From Micractinium sp. NFX-FRZ (Eukaryota > Chlorophyta > Trebouxiophyceae > Chlorellales > Chlorellaceae): a DNA stretch of 64,000 nt. The notes under the pieces are model-generated. The model was not told where the DNA came from and ran no database searches. It saw only the letters and a program-made list of their open reading frames with translations. The DNA is taken from the NCBI GenBank assembly GCA_029339195.1, contig JAPTJF010000072.1:118966-182965 (forward strand), given 5' to 3'. Both the position numbers and the translations under genes were made by a program. Shown piece after piece: positions 21,191 to 33,100 of the stretch; positions within the stretch are counted from its first letter, which is position 1; the number at the start of each line of letters is the position of its first letter.

Positions 21191-24100
21191 ATGGCACAGG
21201 CCCTGGAGCGTGTGCAGGCGCTGGGAGCCGCAGCGCCGCCCGCCCAGAAGGCGGCGGCCTGGGAGGAGCTGGCCGCTGCTGCCGCCGCCGACGCAGGTGC
21301 GCTGTTGAGCAGCTGGTTTGGACGACTACCATGGGTGTTGGCTGACCCTGGAGCCTGTGAGTAGGCAGTGTCCCACCAGCAGACTGCAGGACTTGTTTTC
21401 CAATTGTCCAAGGCGGCTCGGCAGCTCAGCCAGTGCGAGCTTGTGCAGCACCGCACAGAGTGCAGCGGGGCCCGCAAAGCACTCGCCAGCACGCATGCCA
21501 GGGAGGCAGCTGTGGGGCATGGAAGCGGTACCAGAAATCACATGTACACACGCACGCACACCACAAGCAAGCTGCGGGCCACCCCTGCAGGCTTTGTGGA
21601 TGAGCGTGCAGCTGAGCTGGCGCAGGCGGTGGTGAAGACGCTGCCCGACTATAGAGACCAAGGTGCGGCCCCGTTGCAAAGTCACAGCGTGCAGTGCAGC
21701 GGCTGGTGGAGGCCTAGTCATATGCATCCCACCTGCTGCCCTCCTCTTCTTCAGCCCCGCTTGCTTGCTGCCTGTGCCCCGCTGCAGAGCTGTAGCATGC
21801 GGTGCAGCGGCTGGCAGAGGCCTAGCCACATGCGTCTGCTTCACTGTTTGCCCCTGCTTGCTTGCTGCTGCTCCCCCGCTGCAGAGTCGCAGCGTGCAGT
21901 GCAGCGGCTGGTGGAGGCAGCAGTGGGGCGGGATGCATTCCTCAAGGCCCTGGCAGGCGGGGTGGTGAAGAACGAAAAGGCAAAGCTCAAGCCACATGTG
22001 AGCGCATGCCTGCTGTGCCTGCTGTGGCTGTGCCATGCTGCGCTGCACTGCGCTGTGCTGTGCCTCAAGGCCTTGGCCGGGGGAGTGGTGTGGAACGAGA
22101 AAGCCAAGCTGAAGCCACAAATGGGAGCCTTGCTGTGTCATGCTGTGCTGTGGTTGCCCCGAGGCGCCCTCACTGCTGCGCTGGCGGCCCTCTGGATGTG
22201 CTGGTGCCAGCCAGCAATGCCGTCCCCTTGCCTGCCTGTTGGGCGTTGGGTACCGCCGGCCAGGCCTGTGGCTCACCCCCTGAGTGCAGGATGTGCGCGC
22301 ATTGGTGGGCTGGGCGTCCGCCATATTTTCAACGGATGTATTTGTGATGCCCATAGTATGTTTAAAAGGCTGCTGCACGCTGGTGACTGCAGGAGGCGCA
22401 AGCGCTGGTGGGGTGGGGTGCCGCAATCCTTGGGCAGCTGGAGGTGGAAGCCACCAAGAAGGCGGTGGGGAAGCTGCTGGAGTGCCAGGTGGGCATGGGC
22501 AGCAGGGTGGGACTCGGTAGGGTGATGTGCAGTGAACGTGGAGTTGCCAGAGGGGAGCAAGAAGGCGGTGGTGCAGGTGCTGGAGCGCCAGGCTTGGGGA
22601 ATAGGGTGGGGCAGTGTTGGTTCTGTCCTGGCAGCAAATGGAAAGTGCTGAGTTGGGACAGCTGGCAGCTGGTTGTTCAATCCACGACGAAGTCAGCACT
22701 GGAGCTGCCGGAGCGCCAGGCTGGCCTGCCAAGCAGGTGCTGAGCTGTGTTGAGGTGGCAGCTGAGATGGCACCGGGTCCTAGCGGGCGCTGCTGCCTGG
22801 CGACTGTGTACGATTGTTCAATGACTTGTTGCATGCCATTTTGTGATGACTTGACTGCAGACCGCTTTCTTGGAGGTCGTGGCGGCTGAGGGCGACGAGG
22901 CGTGGGAGGCGGCCCAGCGCCAGCTGTCGCCCCTGCTGCGCCGCAAGCCGGAGCTTGCAGCAGAGGCCACGGCGCTTGCCAAAGCCAAGGGTGCGTCTGC
23001 TTACTCTCAGTGCTCCTACACATGCTGCCCTGCCCCCCTGCTCGCGCCACTCCCCTGCATTGTACAGTGCTGGGTGCAGCCTGCGGCTCGCTCTCGCTAA
23101 TGCTGCTGGCTGCGTTCCAGCAGAGGCATAGGCTGGTGGCGGCTCCTTGCCCATCCACATGCCTCATGCCTCATGAATGCCCCTCCCTCTGCTGCTGCTC
23201 AAATGTGCAGCCTCCGGCCCGCTGGCGCGCGCTCTCCTGGGTGCCTCCCAGGGAGAGCAGCAGCAGGAGCTGGTGGCGGCGCTGCTCCAGGTGTACTGCG
23301 AGAAGGTGCTGGCGGGCAAGGAGCGGGGGACGCCCGCCGCGCTGGCCTGCTGGGGGGCGCTGGCGGCGGCGGCCAGCGAGGAGCAGGTCACGGGTGAGCC
23401 ATGCTTATGCTAGGGTGTAAGCTATAATGTAATTTGGTTTTGTGCTGTGATGTCGCCCGGCGCTGGGGGCTGCGGCCAGCGAGGAGCAGGTGATGGGTGT
23501 GTCATGCTTATGTCAGGCATATTTACGCTGTGGTGGTTTTTTGCTGGGATGTGGCCCGGCGCTGGCGGCAGCGGCCACTGAGGGGCAGGTCAAGGGTGTG
23601 CTACTGTATGCTTGGTTAACATAACACGCATGCATACGTCGGCTGTGCTGTGCAGGCACCCTGCTGCCCACGGCTGTGCGCATGATGAAGCGCAACCCGG
23701 AGGTTGCCATGGCCGCGTCCGCACCCATGCTGGCATCCGTCAGGTGCGGGCCTTCAGTAACAAGGGGTCCTGCCGCTGCTGCCGCTGCCGCTGCCGCTGC
23801 CGCTGCTGCCGCTGCCGCTGCTGCCGCCGCTGCCGCCGCTGCCGCTGCTGCCGCCGCTGCCGCCGCTGCCGCTGCTGCCGCTGCTGCCGCTGCCGCTGCT
23901 GTAATTAGGCCGCTGAAGTGGCACATGGGGCAGCGGCCCTTGTTTGCCTGGCTGTCCGCTGCATGCACACAGCCGCTCCGGTGGCACACCATGCGTGGCC
24001 CCTCTCCTGGGGCTGCCTCCTTGGCGCAGCCGGGGAGCTGAGCCCTTGCCGGGGCGCGCCGTGGGCCGCGCTGCTGTGCAGTCAAACCACCATGTGTCAT

Positions 24101-27100
24101 GCCGCGCGTCAGAAAAGACAAAGTTGGGAACTGAAACAAATGCCTGCCTGCAACCTTTGCAGCCTGGACCTGAGCACCCACGTGGGCGAGCTGTGGCCCG
24201 CGCTGCTGCAGCAGAGCCGCCACGCCAAGGAGCCGGTCAGGTGCGGCCCACGCTGCGCTGCGCTGTGCTGTGCTGAGCTGTGCTGTGCTGTGCTGTGCTG
24301 GGATGGTAAGGGCTGGGATGCACAAACATGTGCCTGCATGTGGGGGGGGCCGAAGGCGGCAGGGGGGATGCAGGCTCCCCGTCGTGCCACAGGCTGTTGT
24401 TTTGGTTGCATCAACCACGATGTGTTGTGCGTCAAACCCAATTCGCGTCTGTTGTGCAGGCAGCTGGCCTCTGAGTGTGTGGCCGCCATGTCACGCCACA
24501 TCAGCGACTCCTCCGTCACGGCAGACCAGCTGGCGACCGCCTGCAAGGTGCTGGATGGCAGCGCAGGTGAGGCTTGCAGCAACAATCAGGAGGGGGTGCT
24601 GAGAGAGGTGTGCCTGCTGGTAAGGGAGAAGGCATGCCTGCTGGTTTGGGTGACCAGCTGGCTGCTGCCTGCCAGTGCATGCTCCCATGTGTGTGTCTGC
24701 CACCTGGCCTCCCACCCATGCGCTGCGTCCCCTCCCGCCACGACCGTCATGCCTCCTCTTTCTTACTGGTTGGGCTGTGCAGAGGGCAGGATCAAGGTGG
24801 CAACAAAGCCCGCCAGCCTGCCTAGCTTTCTTCTGCTTATCAAGCTGCCTTCTCCCTCCCACACCACCTTGCCCACTGCCTTGAGCTGCAGAGGGCAAGA
24901 TCAAGGCTGCAACGGAGCGTGCCAGCCTGGCGGCGCTCATCGCCAGCCTGGCGGCCGCGCCCGGCCGTGGCCCCAGCGTGGCGCGCGTGGCGGCCCAGGC
25001 GGTGGAGTTTGTGTGCAGGTGCGGTGGGTTTCTTGTGGACCCATGCCACCGCGGGGCTGTGGGTGTATGGTCCTCAGGTGTAATTGACTGCGCGGTCGGT
25101 CCAGTTGTGTGCAGTGTTGTTATTGTGTTGCAAGCTGCTTCCTGTGCTTTGTCATGTTCTTTTGGTACTGCAGGTACTACACGGAGGAGTTGAGCGAGGA
25201 CGTCAAGGCGGCACTGGCGGGCGCGCTGGGCGCCTGGCTGCCGCGTTGCGCCGCCGTGCCGGAGGCCGCCCTGGCGCGCATCACAGGTGCGTGCGGGTGC
25301 TATTCTTGGGGCGGGAGAGCAGGGAGCTAGCCTGCCTGCCTGCCCCTGCCTGCCTGCCTGCCTGCCTGCCTGCACCAAGCCTCCAAGCTGCCTGCTTGCC
25401 TGCCCGCCTTGCCTGCCTGCAGAGAGCTTGAAGGAGAAGGAGTCACTGCGGCGCGCGCACCTGCGCGCTCTGGCGGCGGCGCTGCGTGCCAACCAGGACT
25501 CCCGGGCACAGGTGGGAGGGGGCATGCCACGCGGGAGGTCAGGAAGAGCAGCGGTGCACGGCGTGCCTTTCCGCCCGCCACGGTGCCCTTCCCGCAAGCA
25601 GCCTGCCCTGATTGCTGAGCTGGCCGTACCGGTCCCCAGCCTGGCGCCCCACCAGTGCTGGAGGGGGGTCTGCCGAGGCGTCCGCACGCCAACAAAGGTC
25701 CAGACTTGCAAACTCCCCGTTCACTTTGTTTCCTTTCCTCCCCGCAGGCCGCCAGCCTGGCGGCCCCCCTGGGCAAGCTGGTGCTGGAGGGGTGCGCCAA
25801 GGCTGCTGCCCGCCTGGACGGCCTGCTGGCGCTCACCTCGGCTGCCTACATTGCCTCGGCAGACCTGAAGGCGGATGAGGGCCTGGCAGCTGACAAGGTG
25901 GGGCCTGCATAGTTGGAGCAATCCAGGAGTTGGGTTGGTTTACACATGCTCTGGGTGGGGTGTCGTGCCAAACCGTAACACGTGGACAGGCCGCCCTGGG
26001 GGGCTAGCTGTTGGGTAGGGGCCTGCAGTGCTTGGGCAAACTTGAAGGCTGCCGCGGCCAGGCTGGCATGCCTGCTGCTTGCTTACAGCCCCTCACTGCC
26101 GCCGGCCTTCTGCCTGCTGCCCTGACGCAGGTGTGGGTGGCGGCCTGCGGCGCCGACAGCCCGCTGCTGGCGCCCGCCACCGCCGCCAGACTGGCGCCAG
26201 AGGATGCCAGCGTGGCGGCCCATGCCGTCGAGGTGCTGCTGACGCAGGTAACCATGGGCTTGCTTGTTCGGATAGCTGAGTGAATTGTGTATGCCTAGCG
26301 GCGTGACATGTATGCTCGTCTGGGAGGAGGCAAAGGGTCTCTCAGGGCATGCAGCAGGCCGGGAGGCTGACCCACCCACCCACACCGTGTCTCATCTGCC
26401 CTGCGCCCTTCCCCCGCTTCTGCCCCATATTCCCTCCCGCAGCACGCGGCGCACCTGGGCGGCGAGAGCAGCCCCGCCGCCACCGCTGCCGCCCGCAGCC
26501 TGGCAGTGCTCCTGCTGCACTCTGCCCCCGCTCCGCAGGCGGCTGCCGCTGCTGCTGCTGCCGCTGTCTCTGCTGTGAGCCCTCAGCTGGCTGCCACCCT
26601 GGTGGCTGCGCTGCAGCACTGGGCAAGCAACCCCGCCGCGCCAGAGGTGGCTGCTGTGTTGGGCGAGGGAGGCCAGCAGGCGCAGCAGCGCTTTGCGTCC
26701 GCCGCCGTGGCGGTGGCGCCGGCGGCAGGCACCGTCCCGCTGAGCGGCGCTTTGGTCTCCGCCCTCATGCTGCTGGCACACCACCCCACAGTGGCAGGCT
26801 CTGCCGTGGCCAGCCGTGGAGGCAGCGAGGCGTGGGCGGCAGCTGCCTCCAAAATGGGGCCAGTCGCCGAGGTGCTGGCGGCGGCGCCTGCTGACGTGGC
26901 AGCCGTCCTCGTCAGCAGCCCAGCCAGCGGCGCTGCCAGCGCCGAGCCGGCGCAGCAGGCTGCCGCCTGCGGCGCGCTGCGCGCCGCCATGGCGGCAGCG
27001 GCAGCCCCGCTGTTTGACGCGCTCATGGCCGCGCTGCGCCCGCTGCTGGACACGTCAGCACACGACGCGCTCAGTGCGCGCGACACCAAGATCTACTTCA

Positions 27101-30100
27101 CCTCTCCAGGTGCGGCGGGGGTGCGCTGCTTCAACATTGACGTTCTGATGCCCTGCCTGGCGGCGTAGCTGTATCTCCAGTGGTCTCCAGTAATGCCTTC
27201 TCCTCCGGTGATCTTCTCGGTTGCGTGCTGAAGGCTCATTTGGGTTCAACGGCAGTGCTCTGCTCTGCCATGTTGGCACTAAATCAATACCTGTTTCTTT
27301 GGTGCTGCTGCTGCTGTGCAGACAAGCTTTCTTTTGAGAACGATGATGGGACAATCATGGCAGAGGAAATTTTCCAGGAGCAGCTGCTCTCCTACCGCCC
27401 CATCCCGCCCCCCCGCCAGCTGCCCGACTGCCCAGAGGAGCAGGCACCCGGGGGAAGCCCAGCAGGCACGCTTGCTGATGCAGCAGCAGCCCCTGCCGAG
27501 CCCACCGGGAAGCCGGCAGGAGCCCACCGGGCAGCCGCCGCCGGCAAGGCCGGCGCGCCGCGCGGCGCGGGCGGCCGTGGCGGCGCCGGCGGCGGCGCCG
27601 CCAAGGGCAGCAACGCTGCGGCCGAAGCGAGGGTGAAGCAGCTGGGTACGGAGGCGGAGGTGCGGGCAAAGGTGGTGGCAGTGAGGGACGAGCTGAGGCG
27701 CGGGCTGGCAGCGCTGGCGGCGCTGGCGGGCGGCGACCGCACTTTCACCGCTGACAAGGTTGGTGGGTGCCCAGCGGCAGGGCGGAGCTGTTGCTGGGGC
27801 GAGGCGGGGTCGCTGGACAGGCATGCCCGTCCCTCTGCCTCTACCAAATTCGTCTGCATGCGTTGTTGTTGTTGGTGCTCAGAGTTGCCTGGCTGTACTT
27901 GGCTTGGCTGGGCAAGACGATTGCCTGTTGCTGGCAGTGCCTGTTCTGTGGCGCACCGCCCGGCCGCCTCCGAAGAGCCCATGCTCCCATGCCTTTGTCA
28001 ATCCTTGCGCGCCCACTGCTACCCTCACTGCCCTGTGCCCCGCAGCTGGACACCCTGCGCCCACTGGTGCTGCCCCTGCTCGCCTCCCCCTTTGTCGGCG
28101 CCACCGCCGCCTTTGACTGCTGCCGCGAGCTGGCAGGCTGCCTGCCTGGCGCTGACCTGTCGGGCGCAGCGCTGCCAATAACCTGCGCCCTGCGCCTCGT
28201 CGTGCTGACGGAGCGGGAGGGGCAGCAGGCGGACTGGCAGCACCTGGCGCGGCGTGAGTGCATCGGAGAAGCCATCGGCGCGCTGCAGGTAGGGGGCAGG
28301 GGCGGGGATGGTCACACAGTTGCATTACAGTTGCCTGTGGTGAGGCTGCCATTGCCATTGAAACAAGCGGAAGAGGCCAAGTGTACATCTACTGTCCTTG
28401 CCCCCTGCTGCAGGGCGCCACGGGCGGGCGGCCCGGGGAGGACGGCATGCCGCCGCCGGCCGCGCTGCGCCGCGCGCTGCCGGGCCCGGCCTACATGTTC
28501 TGCTTCCCCATACTGCGAGCGGTCATGAGGTGAGGATCTTGCTGGGGGCCGCCTGTGGGTCGGTTGAGTGTGTGGGTGGGTGGCAGGCCCCGCCTGCACG
28601 TTCAGCTCATGCGACCCCATACTTCATGCCGTAGTGATGCGGGTGCATGTGTGCATATGGGGTAAGGCGCGGGTGGGGGTGGGGGGAAGGTGGCGGGCCC
28701 CACCCACATGCCCTGCTTCCGGTCGTGTCTGATTGGTGGTGAAGAGGTGAGGGCAACCAAGGGCCTGCTCCCGTTCAGTGTATCTGGCAGACCACCCACA
28801 TCACACACTGCAGCTGACCACCTGCACCAATTCCCGCCCGCCCGCCCGCCCGTCCGCCTCTCCCCCGCTGCAGCTGCCCGGAGCCGACGCCGCTGCACGA
28901 GGCTGCGCTGGGCGTGGTGGCGCTGCATGTCGGCCCCTCCGCCAAGTGAGTATGCCCTGCTGTGCCTGCTGCCCTGTGTACCCCGTTGTGCCTGCTGTGC
29001 CTGCTGTCCTGTGTGCCAAGTTGTGCCTGCCGTTCCTGCTGTCCTGTGTGCCCTGCCCCGCCCCGCCCCCCTCTACTGTGCCACCAGGCGTGCTCTGCTC
29101 CGTGCCCTCAGTGGCTGGCCACCTGCCTTCCTCTCCCTGCCCTGCATCTACAAATGGCTGGCCTTGGTGCCTGCTTCCTCTGCCCTGCATCCACAAAGGT
29201 CTCGCCTGGGCGCCTCCCTCCCGCCGTCCACTGTGCCACCAGGCATGCTCTGGTTCTTGACAACTTGCATGTGTGCCCGCATCCCCTGCCCTGCAGCGTG
29301 AGCAAGGTGGAGTCCTTCCGCCTGCTGTACCACGTGCTGGAAATCATCCCAGCCTACCGGTGAGCGTTGTGCTGTGCTGTGCCACGCTGTGCCATGCCGT
29401 GCTGTGCAGTGCTGCACCACGCACTGGAGATCGTCCCCGCATATTGGTGGGTTTCTAGTCTTGCGAAACTAGCCGCAGGGTGGTTCTTTGCGCTGCCGTG
29501 CCGTGCCATGCCAACCCGTGCAGCCGCTGCTGCGCATGCTGTGCTCTCCTTGCCAGAATAGTGTTGATTGCACACTTTCCTTGCCTGTTTTCCCTCCCTG
29601 CAGTGACCGTGTACAGCCGCTGCTGCGCATGCTGTGCTCCTCCACGGGCGCCGCTGACGTGGCTGGCTTCCAGGCAGCTCTCCAGGGCCTGCTGGCGGGG
29701 CCGCCCCACGTGCGCGGAGCCGCGCTGCAGGCGCTGGACCACTGCCCCTCCATCAACGATGGGACAGGCAAGGCAAAGAGTTGTGTTTTCAGGGAAAAGA
29801 AGGCTGTGTACTTTCTTGTTGGCTGGCTGACTGTGGCTGATTGGCGTTGGCGGGCTGGCGGACTGGCTGGCTGGCTGGCTGGCTGGCTTCGGGCACGGCA
29901 TTGCACTGCCACAGCCACAGCCGCAGCCGGCATCCTGCCTGCTGCGCGCGCGCTCGCACCTCGTCCCGCCCCTCCACTCACACCGCCCCCTCGCCCACCT
30001 GCTGCGCCCCTGCAGTGCCTGCTGAGGACGCTGTGCTCGCCGTGATGTGGCTGGCGCGCTGCGACCCCTCGGAGGCCAATGCTGAGGTGGCGCAGGGGCT

Positions 30101-33100
30101 GTGGGACGAAGCAGGCTGTGACCTGCCTCCCACCTTTGTGCCGGCACTCATGGAGCACCTGAGCAGCCCCTACCCAGGTGAGGAAGAGAACGAGCACCAT
30201 GCACCGATCCATTTCCTTATAGTGGGACTTTGGTTCTGTGGTGCAGTGGTTGCGGAGGCGATGCCGCACACCCCCCGCCTGCCTGTCCACGGCACAATTT
30301 GTGTGGTGGTGCTCACCGCTGCCCTCTTCATCCACCCACCGGCATGCAGACGTCCGCATGGCGGCGGCCCTGGGGCTGGCCGAGGGCGTGGAGCTGCACC
30401 CCCACGTGGCCAGCGACGCCCTGCAGCGCTCCATGCGCCTGTACCAGGAGCAGGGCGACAGCCTGGCGGCGCGGGCAGGTGGGTGTTCTGCCGCTGATCA
30501 GTGTTGCTGGCTAATCAACATGTGTGTGTCAGTATGTGTGGGAGCGGCGGTTGCGTGCCTCTGCAAGGAGCAGGGAGACAGCCTGGCGGCGCGGGCAGGT
30601 GAATTCAAGTCCGCGTCAAGCATGCCAGACATGGCGGTGCGGCCGTGACAGGAGCAGGGCGACAGCGGTTGGCGGCTGCTGTGTGCATCTCCCTGCCCCT
30701 CCCCTTTACCTGGAGACTAAACGAGCTGGCTCCCCCGCGGCATCGGCCTCCTCCCTGCAGGCGCGGCGGTGGCGCTGCAGGCGTTGGCCCCCTACCTGCC
30801 CGCCGACCAGCTGCCCTCCGCCCTCGACTTCCTCCTCTCCCGCGGCCTGGCCGACGAGCACGGCGACATCCGGGAGGGCATGATTGCGGCAGGTGCGGCC
30901 TCCCACTGGTCGGTCAAAGCTCGTGGCGCTCACTTTGACCACGGGGGAGCGCGGCGTGGCGGCATTGGAACCCTTCCCAGTGTTTGACTCTCTTGATGCC
31001 TAGGGCAGATCAGAGCAGTTCAGATTGCCTGCATGCGTGCACACGTCATCAGCCACACTCCACAGCAGCCGTGCCGTCCAATACTTATGGTCACTTGATG
31101 GTTGAACCATGGAACTGCCCCCCCTGCAGGCGTGGCCGTTGTGGACTCCCACGGCCAGGGCAACCCCGAGGCCATGATGCCCCTCTTCGAGTCCTACCTT
31201 GACAAAATGGTGGGGTGGCGCACCCTTGTTCTGCTTCGAACGCGTTTCCAAGTGGCATGGGGGTGGGACGGTGGGGTAGGGTGGGCGGTGCCCCTTTGAA
31301 CTTGCCGTGCCAACAAGGTGGGCGCACACAAGCTTTTGCCCCCGCCCCCCTCTTCGCTACTAGTAGCTGTTGTATAAGAAGAGTGCTTGGCTCTAAATTT
31401 TACAGCTCCGCCAAGCTCCCACATCAAGGAACTGCTTCACGTTACATCACGTTACATGACGTCACAAGGAACTGCTTCACTTCACATCACATGCACATCT
31501 CCCCTGTGCAGGCCGCCGTGTCGGGGCTGAGCGAGGAGCAGTACGACAACGTGCGGGGCGGCGCTGTGGTCTTCCTGGGGACGCTGGCGCGCCACCTGGA
31601 CCCCCACAACCCCAAGGTGGGTGCTGGCCTGTCACGATGACAAGGTTGCAGGGGTGCAGGGCCCTGGGCTGGCCGGCTGGCTGGGTGGAAGGCGCAGCGC
31701 ACCGGCGCAGCACACGCCCTTTTGCGAAACGTTTTGTGTGTGCACCAGTGACGGCGGGCTCTTCAGGCCGGCAGGCGCCTGGCTCCTCAGGGCGGCGCGG
31801 CTAGACGCCCGCCCGGCGACCGTTCTGGTCGGATGCCATGCCTGGGAACAACATTGGGCAGCACCAGTGCTGCTCTGCAGGCCAAGAGCAGCGGGGGGAG
31901 GGGTTGCTGCGGGGGGTGCTCATTGCTCCGCTGGCTTCAGCCTTGAACTTACAACGGGCGTACCATGCATCACATGACTCTTCTGCAGGTCAAGAGCATT
32001 GTTGGGACGCTGCTGGAGGTGCTCAACACGCCCAGCGAGAGCGTGCAGCGCGGCGTGTCCGACTGCCTGCCCGCGCTCATGCAGGCAAGCCAAGGGAAAG
32101 CAGGCGGCATGGCAGGGGGCGGTGGCAAGAGGAGGCAGGGGGGCCGTGTCGGCTGGGTCAGGCGGAGAAAATTGGCCGTGCGGTGGGGAATTGCACTCAC
32201 GGCAGCCCGCTGCTGGCATACCAGCTCCTTGCCCTCCCTTTTGTAGCGGAGGCTGCTCCGTGGCAAGCTGCCACTCCGCACGCCGCCTCTGTGCCTGCTG
32301 CCCTCTTCCCGCTGACGCTGCGCCCGCTGTGCCCGTGTCCATGCTCACCTTTGGGGATCACTCTTTGTCCTGCATCCATTCATCTCTTGCCTCTTGTTGG
32401 CAGGCCTTCCAAGGCTGCCGCCGTTGCAGAGACCCGCTCACACTGCCGCTCACTTCCAACCTCTGCAACCCGTCTCCACACCCGCGCACCTCATCCACAT
32501 ATATCCTTCTTGCCTGCAGGCCCTCCAAGGCGACGCCGCCTTTGTGGAGGCTACTCACACTGCCGCTCACAGTCCAGCCTCTACAACTCGTTTCCGAACC
32601 CGCAACACTCGTCCCCAAACCCGCAACTGTACCATTCTTCTTGCCCGCAGGCCCTCCAGGGCGACACCACCTTTGTGGAGGACACGGTGCGCTCCCTGCT
32701 TAACCGCGCCCTGAACAGCGACAAGTACGCCCACAGGTAAGCCCCCCACCCCCCGCCATCGTTTGGCAGTCATTAAATGCCATTACATTTTGTGGTGGCA
32801 GCAAGGGAAGGTGGTAAGGCCGCGACGCTGCAGCCAGCTGCCTGCCCAATGCGCCGTGCTCTAGTAGAGTCTAGCCCTGGCCAAGTTGTGCCCTGAAAGA
32901 TGGCGAGCCCTGCGCTTCCCCCGCCCCACCTGCAGGCGCGGCGCCGCCTTTGGCCTGGCCGGCGCGGTGCGCGGCCTGGGCATCAGCAGCCTGCGCTCCA
33001 TGGGCGTGATGGAGGCGCTCAAGGCGGGGGTGGAGGACAAGAAGAGCGAGGCCACGCGGGAAGGTGAGGCAGAAGACAGACAGAATGTGTATGTGTTTTG

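Larger units (their letters stand above)
21191..27758 (+). other. GCN1: GCN1 exons 1-16 (N-terminal HEAT repeats)
   Basis: Exons: 21191-21296, 21591-21662, 21885-21997, 22393-22488, 22861-22990, 23211-23393, 23656-23743, 24163-24240, 24460-24566, 24892-25018, 25174-25286, 25423-25511, 25748-25897, 26131-26247, 26443-27109, 27322-27758. Exon 7 holds MMKRNPEVAMA and exon 10 EGKIKAATERA, both conserved in GCN1. Exons 15 and 16 are unusually long; exon 16 carries a Gly/Ala-rich low-complexity linker not expected in other GCN1 proteins. The least certain area is exons 3-5, where several decoy copies lie close together. Confidence 0.85.
28046..33063 (+). other. GCN1: GCN1 exons 17-29 (central HEAT repeats)
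   Basis: Exons: 28046-28288, 28414-28529, 28874-28945, 29297-29359, 29604-29767, 30016-30177, 30350-30478, 30761-30892, 31130-31209, 31512-31616, 31989-32084, 32651-32736, 32936-33063. The introns after 29767 and 32084 start with GC in good context (ACAG/GCAAGG and GCAG/GCAAGC); phase is kept only with these donors. Exon 23 has DVRMAAALGLAEGVELHPHV and exon 29 RRGAAFGLAGAVRGLGI, which anchor the alignment to GCN1. Confidence 0.9.

Noticed and set aside
22289..22380. Possible extra GCN1 exon reading DVRALVGWASAI
   Set aside because: It duplicates the start of exon 4 and leads into frame-breaking sequence; including it would repeat the same peptide.
21326..23167. 613-codon open frame on the minus strand
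   Set aside because: It lies antisense to GCN1 exons 2-5, a region full of repeats and GC-rich third positions. It has no recognisable motif or splice structure.
25329..25420. CRISPR-like regular repeats
   Set aside because: Simple CCTG repeats without unique spacers, in a nuclear intron.
24491..25711. 406-codon open frame on the minus strand
   Set aside because: Antisense shadow of GCN1 exons 9-12; composition follows the coding strand.
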